Both the position numbers and the translations under genes were made by a program. This document shows positions 8,819-17,110 of a stretch of DNA of 64,000 bases, piece by piece. The stretch lies in assembly GCF_000023465.1 (NCBI RefSeq), contig NC_014041.1:2796001-2860000 (forward strand), in the 5' to 3' direction. Each line of letters opens with the position of its first letter. The stretch's first letter is position 1. The notes beneath the pieces were generated by a model. The model worked only from the letters and a program-made list of their open reading frames with translations. It was not told the origin of the DNA and did not search any database. Source of the stretch: Zunongwangia profunda SM-A87 (lineage in GTDB: Bacteria > Bacteroidota > Bacteroidia > Flavobacteriales > Flavobacteriaceae).

Positions 8819-9534
8819 TATTTCTACAACTTTTTTTAGCGCATATTCTTACTGATTTTGTATTTCAAACCTCAAAAGGGGTAAAACAAAAGCAAAAGAA
8901 AAAAGCGAAATCTATTTTCCTTTATCTTCATGCATTTTTAGCCGGTTTTCTGTCCTATTTACTTTTAAGGGACTGGGATCAAATTTTTGTTCCAATTGTT
9001 ATAAGTGTTACCCATTATGTCATCGATCTTTGGAAGCTGAATCAAAAAAAGGACAATCTTAAATACTTCTTATTAGATCAATTACTACACATTATAATAA
9101 TTATAATCGTCTGGTTATACCTTAGTTCCAGTTTCGAGCAAATTGGGCCCGGGTTTATTCAGTTATTAGATTCCAATCCTTTTTTATCTGTCCTTATTGC
9201 GTACTTACTTATTATTTTTCCGGTTGGATTTATTATAGGAAAAGCTACTGAGAAATGGCATGATGAAATTTTAAACAATACAAAAGAACCTCTTAGCTTA
9301 AAAGCAGCAGGACGCTATATAGGTATTTTTGAACGTATTTTAGTACTAACTTTTATCTTAACCGATAACTTCTCGGCAATAGGGTTTTTAATCGCTGCCA
9401 AATCAATTTTGCGGTTTGCCGATAAAAACGAAGCAAGTGCCCGTAAACAAACAGAATATGTGCTTATCGGGACACTTATGAGTTTTTCTATTACTATCAT
9501 TATAGGACTATTAGTACGCCATATCGCGTTCTAA
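8815..9534 (+). CDS. DUF3307 family membrane protein
   Basis: The 239-residue protein has about six hydrophobic segments and the family opening L-A-H-I-L-T-D-F-V-F-Q-T, with an acidic/histidine pair inside the first helix. A second H-Y-V-I-D-L-W motif follows near residue 68. The conserved polar residues in membrane helices suggest metal or substrate binding, but the function is unknown. It overlaps the SatD stop by 4 bp, so the two proteins are probably made together. Its last 24 bp overlap the 3' end of an opposite-strand gene. Confidence 0.82.
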   Translation: MIFLQLFLAHILTDFVFQTSKGVKQKQKKKAKSIFLYLHAFLAGFLSYLLLRDWDQIFVPIVISVTHYVIDLWKLNQKKDNLKYFLLDQLLHIIIIIIVWLYLSSSFEQIGPGFIQLLDSNPFLSVLIAYLLIIFPVGFIIGKATEKWHDEILNNTKEPLSLKAAGRYIGIFERILVLTFILTDNFSAIGFLIAAKSILRFADKNEASARKQTEYVLIGTLMSFSITIIIGLLVRHIAF

Positions 9535-9918
9535 AAGTTGTATATTGTCTTGTATTCTTTGCTTTACCAAATTCATCATTCGCTTATTTAAAGCAGAAGA
9601 ATTTTCAATATATGTACGGTATTCTTCAATGGTAAACTGGCCTATAACCATTCCCTTTAAACTATTTCGAAATTTGATATCACGCTGAATAGTATTTTCA
9701 ATATAACTAATACGCTTTTGAAGGCCAAGTTCATAAAACGCATTTTTATGCTTGGTAATATAGTTCCTGAATGCTTCTACAAATAAATCATTTTGAAGTT
9801 TAACAATGGGCCTAAGCGTTCCGTTTTGGAACTTTTCTTCTGAACTCATGTTCTTTGAAATCTTTGCTGATGGGATTTCTGGCCTTAATTGGAGTAATTG
9901 GTAATCGCGTGGATTCAT
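9511..9918 (-). CDS. Conserved hypothetical cytoplasmic protein
   Basis: The 135-residue protein has no signal peptide or membrane segment. It is mostly helical and rich in charged residues, with a central segment 'R-N-S-L-K-G-M-V-I-G-Q-F-T-x-E-E-Y'. I recognise a family of this kind in Flavobacteriaceae but no established function. The 3' end overlaps the DUF3307 gene by 24 bp on the opposite strand, so the C-terminal residues of both are encoded by the same DNA. The upstream 250 bp, between its start and the aldehyde dehydrogenase gene, hold no further gene. Confidence 0.7.
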   Translation of the reverse strand: MNPRDYQLLQLRPEIPSAKISKNMSSEEKFQNGTLRPIVKLQNDLFVEAFRNYITKHKNAFYELGLQKRISYIENTIQRDIKFRNSLKGMVIGQFTIEEYRTYIENSSALNKRMMNLVKQRIQDNIQLLERDMAY

Positions 9919-10168
9919 AATAAAGGCGTTTGTTCTAAATTAACAATAAATAAGACGCTTTATCATGTCGGTAAAATTAATTGTAAACCAGTTATAAACA
10001 ATTAACAAATTTTCTACTATTCCGTTATGTTTAGCGTTTGGGTAATATAAGTCCTCTGTTTTAGAGAAAATGACTTTTAAAAAGTGATAAAGTCAGTTAA
10101 AATCCTCTTAATCGTTCTATTCACCATGCGCTTCTTATTACCTTTAATAAGAACAAAAAAATGATGTT

Positions 10169-11527
10169 ATGATCACTTCAAAAAATCCTTATACAGGAGA
10201 AGTCATAGAAGAATTTAAAGAATACACTAAAGAGGAAATAAATAATGCCATAAAGAAGGCAGATGATCGCTATAAAACCTGGCGAAAAGTAAGTTTTTCA
10301 GAAAAAAGTAAACTTTTGAAAAATGCAGCAAAAGAATTGCGCGATAATAAACAATCCTATGCTGAAGATATTACTCAGGAGATGGGAAAACCTATAACTC
10401 AGGCTTTAGCCGAAATAGAAAAATGTGCCTGGGTTTGTGAATATTATGCTGAAAACGCTGAAAATCATCTGGCAAGGGAAATCATTGAAACCGATGCTCA
10501 AAAAAGTTATGTAAGTTACGAACCCATTGGTATTGTTTTAGCTATTATGCCCTGGAATTATCCTTTCTGGCAGGTATTTAGATTTGCCGCTCCTGCACTT
10601 ATGGCCGGTAATATAGGCTTATTAAAACATGCCAGTAATGTGATGCGTTCTGCAAATAATATCCAAAAGGTGTTTGAAAGAGCTGGTTTTCCCGATGGTT
10701 GTTTTCAAAATTTGGTGATATCCAGCAGTAAAATAGAGGATATTCTAAAAGATAAACGCGTTAAAGCCGTAACCTTAACCGGAAGTAAACCGGCAGGTAG
10801 TGCCGTTGCCGCAACTGCAGGAAGTGAAATTAAGAAATCTGTTTTAGAACTTGGGGGGAGTAATGCACTGGTCGTTTTTAAAGATGCTAATATTGCAGAA
10901 GCCGTTAAAACATGTGTACAGGCAAGATTTCAAAATACTGGTCAAAGCTGTATTGCCGGAAAACGCCTGTTACTTCATGAGCGTATAGCAGAAGAATTTA
11001 TGGAGGAATTTGTGAAGCAGGTAAAAGAGTTAAAAAGTGGGGATACTATGGATGAAGATACCTTTATAGGAACACTCGCCCGTGAAGATCTCGCTGAAGA
11101 TCTAGAAAAACAAATTCAGGATTCTGTAAAACAGGGGGCAAAAATAGTGCTAGGAGGAAAAAGAGATAAAGCTTATTTTGAGCCAACCATTATTACAAAT
11201 GTCAAAAAAGGAATGCCTGTTTTCGACCAGGAAACTTTTGGACCAGCCATGGCGGTAACTACTTTTAAAGAAGATCAGGAAGCAATAGATCTGGTCAATT
11301 ATTCTGACTTTGGCTTGGGAGTTTCTATTTTTACCGAAGATTTTACATTTGCAGAGAAGATCGTACCGGCCTTTGAGGATGGAGCTGTATTTGTAAACGA
11401 GCTGGTGAAAAGTGATCCCAGGTTACCTTTTGGTGGTACCAAGATCTCTGGATATGGCAGAGAACTTTCTTCGCATGGTATTCAGGAATTTATAAATAGA
11501 AAGACCGTATATTTTAATAAATATTAA
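10169..11527 (+). CDS. NAD(P)-dependent succinate-semialdehyde dehydrogenase-like ALDH
   Basis: The 452-residue protein belongs to the aldehyde dehydrogenase superfamily. It has P-W-N-Y-P-F-W-Q at about 127-134, the catalytic glutamate in L-E-L-G-G near residue 226 and the nucleophilic cysteine in G-Q-S-C-I near residue 260. The family oxidises semialdehydes to acids; the closest general match is the short-form succinate-semialdehyde dehydrogenase, but substrate cannot be fixed from motifs. A DUF72 gene follows after 15 bp and a NUDIX gene 1 bp later, so the three are likely one operon. Confidence 0.88.
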   Translation: MITSKNPYTGEVIEEFKEYTKEEINNAIKKADDRYKTWRKVSFSEKSKLLKNAAKELRDNKQSYAEDITQEMGKPITQALAEIEKCAWVCEYYAENAENHLAREIIETDAQKSYVSYEPIGIVLAIMPWNYPFWQVFRFAAPALMAGNIGLLKHASNVMRSANNIQKVFERAGFPDGCFQNLVISSSKIEDILKDKRVKAVTLTGSKPAGSAVAATAGSEIKKSVLELGGSNALVVFKDANIAEAVKTCVQARFQNTGQSCIAGKRLLLHERIAEEFMEEFVKQVKELKSGDTMDEDTFIGTLAREDLAEDLEKQIQDSVKQGAKIVLGGKRDKAYFEPTIITNVKKGMPVFDQETFGPAMAVTTFKEDQEAIDLVNYSDFGLGVSIFTEDFTFAEKIVPAFEDGAVFVNELVKSDPRLPFGGTKISGYGRELSSHGIQEFINRKTVYFNKY

Positions 11528-11542
11528 TTTAAAAACATATCC

Positions 11543-12427
11543 ATGAAATTTGGAAAGGTTGACGATCCGGGGAACGTAGATTTTACGCTTCCTCCGGATC
11601 ACCCTCAAACAAAAGAGGTATTAAACAGGTATGAAGAGGGCAAATTTGAAAATGTAAGAATTGGTTGTGCTAAATGGAACAGGCAGGATCTTAAAAATTT
11701 TTACCCAAGAGGAACGAAAGATGAACTCTCGTACTATGCAACACAGTTTAATGCGATCGAATTAAATGCTTCTTTTTACCGAATTTTTCCGGATGCTCAA
11801 TTTGAGACCTGGTATGGGAAAGCTACTGAAGATTTTCAGTTTTCTCCTAAAATTCCAAGGATCATTAGTCATATTAAGCGCCTCAATGATACTGAAAGGC
11901 TTGTGGACGACGTAGTTTCCAATATGATGCCTTTAAAAGAGAAATTAGGCTGTTGTTTTTTACAAATGCCAGACAATTTTATGCCTAAGTGGATGGAACG
12001 ATTGGAACCATTTTTTAAGCACTGGCCAAAAGAAATCCCACTGGCCGTAGAACTACGTCATACCGATTGGTATAATGATCGAGATATAGCGAATCAATTA
12101 AATGATTTATTAGTAAAATATAATTTAGCCAGCGTCATTGTAGATGCTGCCGGAAGAAGAGATTTGCTTCACATGCGTTTATCCAATGCCACGGCATTTA
12201 TTCGCTATAATGGCGCTAACCACCCCTCCGATTATACACGATTAGATGATTGGCTGGAAAGAATAGGAGAGTGGTACGAGCAAGGATTAAAGCAGCTATA
12301 TTTTTATGTACACCAAAACCTGGAGGAAGCTTCGCCTTTACTTTCCGCTTATTTTATTGAAAAGTTCAATAAAAAATTTGGGACAGATATTATGATCCCA
12401 CAAACATTAGCTTCAAAAAATAAATGA
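11543..12427 (+). CDS. DUF72 family TIM-barrel protein
   Basis: The 294-residue protein shows the DUF72 (YecE-like) hallmarks: 'I-G-C-A-K-W-N' near 40, 'F-N-A-I-E-L-N-A-S-F-Y-R' near 73 and 'A-V-E-L-R-H-T-D-W' near 168. The fold is a TIM barrel related to nucleases and isomerases, but the reaction is unknown. It sits in the ALDH-DUF72-NUDIX run, with 15 bp before it and 1 bp after it, suggesting co-translation with the NUDIX gene. Confidence 0.85.
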   Translation: MKFGKVDDPGNVDFTLPPDHPQTKEVLNRYEEGKFENVRIGCAKWNRQDLKNFYPRGTKDELSYYATQFNAIELNASFYRIFPDAQFETWYGKATEDFQFSPKIPRIISHIKRLNDTERLVDDVVSNMMPLKEKLGCCFLQMPDNFMPKWMERLEPFFKHWPKEIPLAVELRHTDWYNDRDIANQLNDLLVKYNLASVIVDAAGRRDLLHMRLSNATAFIRYNGANHPSDYTRLDDWLERIGEWYEQGLKQLYFYVHQNLEEASPLLSAYFIEKFNKKFGTDIMIPQTLASKNK

Positions 12428-12428
12428 G

Positions 12429-12839
12429 ATGAGAGCAGAGATAGCAGTAACAGTTGATAATGTAATATTGTGCCAAGTAGAGGAAAAATTTAAGCTTGTG
12501 CTGGTAAAACGGAAGAATGAGCCTTTTAAAGACAAATGGGCGTTACCTGGTGGATTTGTAGAGCAGGAGGAAGAACTATCCGAAGCTGCGAAAAGAGAAC
12601 TACAGGAAGAAACCGGTTTAGTCGTTGAAAAAAATGAACAAATAGGCACCTTTGGAAAACCGGGAAGGGATCCTAGGGGGCGCACTATTTCTATAGTGTA
12701 TCTAAGCTTGATTCATTGCCAAGAGCAACTCCATGGCAACGATGATGCTGCCCAAGCGGAATGGTTTGAAATTGACAATCTGCCAGAATTAGCTTTCGAT
12801 CATTCTGAAATTGTAAAAACTGCTTATCAATATTTATAA
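12429..12839 (+). CDS. NUDIX hydrolase
   Basis: The 136-residue protein carries a complete Nudix box at about residues 41-63 (G-x5-E-x7-R-E-L-x-E-E-x-G-L). The box binds Mg2+ and cleaves a nucleoside diphosphate linked to another moiety. A conserved 'L-P-G-G-F-V' precedes the box, and the protein ends 'H-S-E-I-V-K-T-A', which resembles ADP-ribose/NADH-type NUDIX enzymes; that sub-assignment is inference. It begins 1 bp after the DUF72 stop. Confidence 0.9.
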   Translation: MRAEIAVTVDNVILCQVEEKFKLVLVKRKNEPFKDKWALPGGFVEQEEELSEAAKRELQEETGLVVEKNEQIGTFGKPGRDPRGRTISIVYLSLIHCQEQLHGNDDAAQAEWFEIDNLPELAFDHSEIVKTAYQYL

Positions 12840-12946
12840 TGTCATAAATGCCATGTGTTCCTATATATTAATTCTATTTCACCATTTTATTTCAGAATTG
12901 AGTATGACGCTGCAATGGCTATTTTCTTTTTAACTTTAAAATAAAA

Positions 12947-13339
12947 ATGAATTTTCATACAAGAAAGTGGATTAAACCACAAGATTTAAACCCAAACCAA
13001 ACCCTTTTTGGCGGTCGTTTATTAGAATGGATCGATGAAGAATGTGCACTTTATAGTATCATTCAATTAGAAAACCCTAAAACGGTTACCAAGTATATGA
13101 GTGAGATCGATTTTAGAAGTTCGGCCAGAGAGGGAGATATTATTGAGATAGGTATTGAGGTCGTAAAATTCGGATCGGCATCTTTAACGCTAAAATGTGA
13201 AGTGAGAAATAAGATGACTCGTGAAACGATTATTATGGTAGATAAAATTGTTATGGTGGCACTGGATGAAAACGGTAAACCAAAACCTCATGGAAAAACA
13301 CGAGTAGAATTTGTAAAAGATCGTTTGGCCGATAAATAA
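12947..13339 (+). CDS. Acyl-CoA thioesterase (hotdog fold, YciA-like)
   Basis: The 130-residue protein has the hotdog signature N-x-x-x-T-L-F-G-G-R-L-L-E-W-I-D near residues 17-32, with Asp/Glu in the catalytic helix. It also has the strand 'R-E-G-D-I-I-E-I-G-I-E-V' and a closing basic tail. These enzymes hydrolyse acyl-CoA to free acid and CoA; chain preference is not evident. The gene converges on the MscS gene with a 2-bp gap and no terminator between them. Confidence 0.85.
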   Translation: MNFHTRKWIKPQDLNPNQTLFGGRLLEWIDEECALYSIIQLENPKTVTKYMSEIDFRSSAREGDIIEIGIEVVKFGSASLTLKCEVRNKMTRETIIMVDKIVMVALDENGKPKPHGKTRVEFVKDRLADK

Positions 13340-13341
13340 AT

Positions 13342-14250
13342 TTAATCACTGTGGGTTTCTTTTGCCAGTCGTACGGGAAATTCTTTCTGGCCACCATAAA
13401 GTTTGATTTCCTGGATATCGGCAGGCATATAAAAACCATGCTCTTCTAAAGCTTCTTTAATGGTTCTAACCACATTCCCTTTGGTAATAAGTGCCATTTT
13501 TCTAAAATCGGTAGTATCTACCCAAAAGAAAACTTTTAAGTTCACGGTACTTGTTGCTAATTGGTCTTCTATCACAAAATTTTCGTGCAAATCATCTTCG
13601 ATTACAGTAGGCTCTTTCGCAAGAGTTTCCATAACTACTTTTTTGGCGGCATCAATATTATCTTCATAGGCGATACCAATTATAAAATCCCATCTAAAAA
13701 ATCCGTCTTCGGTATAATTGGTAACAGGCTTGGTAAGAACATCGCTGTTTGGAATATATACATCTTTACCATCAAAAGTTTTTAATTTGGTATACCTAAA
13801 CTCTAATGCTTTGACTTTTCCAAAATTAGCACCTATTTCTACGGTATCATTAATATTGAAAGGTCGATTAAAGGCTAGTATTATACCTGATATAAAATTT
13901 TCTCCTATATCTTTAAATGCAAACCCCAAAATTAATGCACTTGCACCAGCAGCCGTAAAAATCCCAGTGGCTATGGCCCCAAGACCGGCTGCTTTTAATC
14001 CCAGAATAATGGCAACTACGATAATAATAAATTTAATCGCTTTTCCAAGAAAACGGCTCATCAACGGATCATGGGTTCGTTTGGCAATTTTTTTGGTTAG
14101 GAAATTACCTATTGCTGAACCTATTAAAACACCTAGAATGATCAATAAAAGTCCGAATCCTATCCCGGGCAACTGTTTTATGAAAGTAGTATAATAGGTA
14201 TTTGTTGCCTCGGTGATGTCCTCTATCTGGTTTGGTTCTTGAAAAATCAT
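13342..14250 (-). CDS. MscS-type mechanosensitive channel (small form)
   Basis: The 302-residue protein has about three membrane helices. The pore-lining third helix is glycine/alanine-rich (G-A-S-A-L-I-L-G-F-A-F-K-D near residues 100-115) and followed by N-F-I-S-G-I, the diagnostic MscS segment. The cytoplasmic beta and alpha/beta domains follow. Such channels release solutes on sudden osmotic downshift. It is the last gene of a four-gene minus-strand run, beginning 3 bp after the EEP gene stop, and is of a different subtype from the channel two genes upstream. Confidence 0.9.
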   Translation of the reverse strand: MIFQEPNQIEDITEATNTYYTTFIKQLPGIGFGLLLIILGVLIGSAIGNFLTKKIAKRTHDPLMSRFLGKAIKFIIIVVAIILGLKAAGLGAIATGIFTAAGASALILGFAFKDIGENFISGIILAFNRPFNINDTVEIGANFGKVKALEFRYTKLKTFDGKDVYIPNSDVLTKPVTNYTEDGFFRWDFIIGIAYEDNIDAAKKVVMETLAKEPTVIEDDLHENFVIEDQLATSTVNLKVFFWVDTTDFRKMALITKGNVVRTIKEALEEHGFYMPADIQEIKLYGGQKEFPVRLAKETHSD

Positions 14251-14253
14251 TTA

Positions 14254-15336
14254 TTACATATTTTTTTCAGCTTTTTCCTGGTCTTCTTCCTGTTCAGCCT
14301 TAATTTGCTTTCTGGCATTTTTTAGCTGATTTTCAGTGGGTGGTTCAGGTATTTGTTCCTGTGCCCTTTCCGGTTCATAAGTGATTTCGGCAAAGGCGGG
14401 AAAATGATCAGAGCCAATATCATGTCCGACTTCAATGCGTTTAACCCTAAATTCTTCCGTAGTAAAAACATGGTCTAATGGCCACCGCATAATAAAGTTA
14501 TTAGCACTGAAAGTATTAAAGAAGCCCCTGCCAATACGTAAATCCAGTAAGCCGCCAACCTTTCTAAAAATCCTGGTCGTTTGGGACCAGGCCACATCGT
14601 TAAAATCCCCCATAACAATCACCGGATAGTGGGCATCATAAGTTCTAAGTGCGATTTTCATCATTTCAGCATCGCGATCTGAGGAACTCGGGTTATGCTG
14701 AGGCATGGGCGGGGTTGGATGTATACTATAGAACTGTAGGGTGTCTCCCCCAAAAAGCAGTTTTGTATCTATGGAAGGGATACTGTCTTCTACCATAAAA
14801 TGAACTTTAGGATCTAGGAGTTTAAATTTGGAATAAAATAATTTTCCGTAAGTATTGTCTAAAGGCACCTCTTTCTTATAGGGATATACTTTAGAAAGAT
14901 AGGGTGAAATGTCCTTAACCCACTTTAAATTGGCTTCATCCAGGATCAAAAGATCTGGATCTAAACGATCTACTTCTTTTAATATGGACTGGTGATCTTT
15001 GTTTTTTTGTAGAACATTTGCGGTGAGCAATTTGATACTTTTCTTATGGTTACCACTATCTCCAATTTCGGTTGGACTAAGCGGGGTATAAGGATAAATT
15101 TTACCCATTTGTACCACGATGCATATTAGAAGGACGATAACCAATATATAGTCTTCTATCCATCGAAAATTAAATTTGATAAAATACAGTAATAAGGCTA
15201 CAATAGTTAGGACTGTTAATTGAACATGTGGAAAATCAAAAACACGAATCCACCAGTAATCGGCGGCAACAAATGGAAAAATAGTTAGCACGATGGTAAG
15301 AATACCAAAGATCTGAAAAAAGCGGCGTAGTTTCAT
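14254..15336 (-). CDS. Membrane-anchored endonuclease/exonuclease/phosphatase family hydrolase
   Basis: ATG at 15336 is preferred over an in-frame TTG at 15345, giving 360 residues. Three hydrophobic segments occupy about residues 1-95. The EEP domain follows, with 'L-T-A-N-V-L-Q', 'G-D-F-N-D-V-A-W-S' and a final 'G-S-D-H-F-P' that supplies the metal-binding Asp and catalytic His. EEP enzymes cut phosphodiester or phosphomonoester bonds in nucleic acids, inositol phosphates or lipids; membrane anchoring would suit a lipid or extracellular DNA substrate, but that is inference. The C-terminus is a charged Q/E/K-rich tail. It lies between two MscS-type genes. Confidence 0.85.
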   Translation of the reverse strand: MKLRRFFQIFGILTIVLTIFPFVAADYWWIRVFDFPHVQLTVLTIVALLLYFIKFNFRWIEDYILVIVLLICIVVQMGKIYPYTPLSPTEIGDSGNHKKSIKLLTANVLQKNKDHQSILKEVDRLDPDLLILDEANLKWVKDISPYLSKVYPYKKEVPLDNTYGKLFYSKFKLLDPKVHFMVEDSIPSIDTKLLFGGDTLQFYSIHPTPPMPQHNPSSSDRDAEMMKIALRTYDAHYPVIVMGDFNDVAWSQTTRIFRKVGGLLDLRIGRGFFNTFSANNFIMRWPLDHVFTTEEFRVKRIEVGHDIGSDHFPAFAEITYEPERAQEQIPEPPTENQLKNARKQIKAEQEEDQEKAEKNM

Positions 15337-15383
15337 ATCCAGCAATTTATGCTAAAAAGCTAAGCCGCTATGTTTAAGTTAGG

Positions 15384-16673
15384 TTAATTCTCTTGTTGAA
15401 ATCCGTATAATTTTGTGATATCGTCTCCAGAGGGGGATTCAAATAACTGCAATCCAAAATAAGGAATGGCGGCGATCACATGATCAAAAATATCTGCAGT
15501 GATATATTCAAAGTTTTCCCACCTTTTATCACGGCTAAAACACAGAATTTCGATCGGAATCCCTTTATCTGTAGGGGCCTGATGTCTTACGATGATATAA
15601 AGTTCTTTATGAATGGCAGAATGTTCATTTAAATAAGAATCAACATATTTTCTAAAAATCCCTAAATTGGTTTGATTTCTCCCGTTTAGAGGAAGCGATT
15701 TATCAATATTATTGTCGGTGTTAAATTTATTGATTTCCTCCTGTCTTGACGTTATATATTTTTTAATGAGAGCCACCTTTTTAAGTTCTTCCAAATTTTC
15801 AGAAGTCATAAATTTCACGGAATTCTGCTTAATATAAACCGCTCTTTTTATTCGACGACCGGGAGATTCCTGCATACCTCGCCAGTTCTGAAAAGATTCT
15901 GAAATTAAGCTGTAGGTCGGAATCGTAGTAAAGGTGTTATCCCAGTTTTGAACTCTTACGGTGGCAAGACTTATTTCGGTCACATTACCGTCGGCACCAT
16001 ATTTATCAAAAGTAATCCAATCACCAATTCTAACAATATCGTTAACGGCAACCTGAATTGAGGCGACAAATCCAAGAATGGTATCTTTAAATACTAAAAT
16101 TAGAACTGCCGAAGCCGCACCTAAAGAAATAATGAAACTGCGAACAGATTCTCCGGTAATTTCAGCAAAAATAAACATGAGCCCAATGACCCAAACCAAA
16201 ATCATGACTACCTGAATATAGCTATCTACCGGTTTATCATTAAACTGACGTAAGGTTTTTAGGTAGTGCTTGGATGTTCTTAGTATACTTCTACATATCC
16301 AGACAACCAGGATAATTACATAAAGATCGAAGAGTTTATCGAAAATAGCTAGTATTGCCGAATAATCCACGAAAATGATAGGCATCAGATAATAAAGCGC
16401 CATTAAAGGTAAGATCTGACCTACATACCGCGGAAAGTTACTTTGAATCAAAAAATCATCAAAAGTTGTTTTTGTTTTATCTGTAAAAGTCTTAAATGTT
16501 TGTATTACAAAGCGCTTAATAAGATAATTAATTCCAAGAATAATTAGGATTAATACAAGAATATTAAGCAATAGATTGGCGTAATGAGCAATATTATAAT
16601 TAACACCATTTTTCAGTAAAAAATCTTCAAGCAAACAGGATAGTTGCTTTATATCTTCATTTAATTGAATCAT
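15384..16673 (-). CDS. MscS-type mechanosensitive channel, YbdG-like
   Basis: The 429-residue protein has about five membrane helices. The MscS pore/beta region includes 'L-G-A-A-S-A-V-L-I-L-V-F-K-D-T-I-L-G-F' near 185-203. A long C-terminal domain resembles E. coli YbdG, with 'N-L-G-I-F-R-K-Y-V-D-S-Y-L' and 'R-H-Q-A-P-T-x-x-G-I-P-I-E-I-L-C-F'. YbdG is a low-conductance osmotic channel. Its ATG overlaps the stop of the DUF3817 gene by one base (TAATG), and the EEP gene follows after about 47 bp. Confidence 0.9.
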   Translation of the reverse strand: MIQLNEDIKQLSCLLEDFLLKNGVNYNIAHYANLLLNILVLILIILGINYLIKRFVIQTFKTFTDKTKTTFDDFLIQSNFPRYVGQILPLMALYYLMPIIFVDYSAILAIFDKLFDLYVIILVVWICRSILRTSKHYLKTLRQFNDKPVDSYIQVVMILVWVIGLMFIFAEITGESVRSFIISLGAASAVLILVFKDTILGFVASIQVAVNDIVRIGDWITFDKYGADGNVTEISLATVRVQNWDNTFTTIPTYSLISESFQNWRGMQESPGRRIKRAVYIKQNSVKFMTSENLEELKKVALIKKYITSRQEEINKFNTDNNIDKSLPLNGRNQTNLGIFRKYVDSYLNEHSAIHKELYIIVRHQAPTDKGIPIEILCFSRDKRWENFEYITADIFDHVIAAIPYFGLQLFESPSGDDITKLYGFQQEN

Positions 16674-16957
16674 TATAAATATTTTCTTTCAGCATAAAAT
16701 GGTCCCAAGGGTAAAACTGAACACAGTACTACAATAAAAAGCTGCTTTAGTTTCCAATTTAAAATTTCATATAAATAATAGGCGCCCAGGATATATAGAA
16801 TAAATAATACCCCATGTGCCATTCCTACCATACGCACCATTTCTGGCATTTCCCAAATATATTTGAGCGGCATGGCAACCAGTAATAAGACTAAAAATGA
16901 TATGGCCTCTAAGGTGCTAATGATCTTAAATAAACGAATAACTTTTTCTTTATCCAT
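16673..16957 (-). CDS. DUF3817 family small membrane protein
   Basis: The 94-residue protein starts at ATG 16957. A longer frame beginning at 17014 is rejected because a -7 promoter element lies inside that extension. Three hydrophobic helices are present, with the family-typical 'H-G-V-L-F-I-L-Y' and 'P-L-G-P-F-Y-A-E-R-K-Y' segments. DUF3817 resembles the integral-membrane domain found in some transporters; its role is unknown. It is the first gene of the channel/EEP run and is coupled to the YbdG-like gene by a TAATG overlap. Confidence 0.82.
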   Translation of the reverse strand: MDKEKVIRLFKIISTLEAISFLVLLLVAMPLKYIWEMPEMVRMVGMAHGVLFILYILGAYYLYEILNWKLKQLFIVVLCSVLPLGPFYAERKYL

Positions 16958-16974
16958 GTCCACAATTTTGACTA

Positions 16975-16982
16975 CAAATATA
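16975..16982 (-). promoter_or_regulatory. -7 promoter element TATATTTG for the DUF3817-MscS run
   Basis: On the minus strand the sequence is TATATTTG, a perfect TAnnTTTG, 17 bp before ATG 16957. It decides the start of the DUF3817 gene. No clear -33 TTG was found. Confidence 0.5.
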
Positions 16983-17110
16983 AGTCTTTGTAAATGAATT
17001 TTGTTTAAGATCATCGATAATTGCCCTGTATTATATTACAATTAAGATGCCCAAGCAGCTTCTTTATTTCCTATAGTTTCATTAAATTGCAGGTTAATCA
17101 ACCATAAATT

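Noticed and set aside
16958..17014. 19-residue N-terminal extension of the DUF3817 gene
   Set aside because: A perfect -7 element lies inside it, so the mRNA probably starts downstream.
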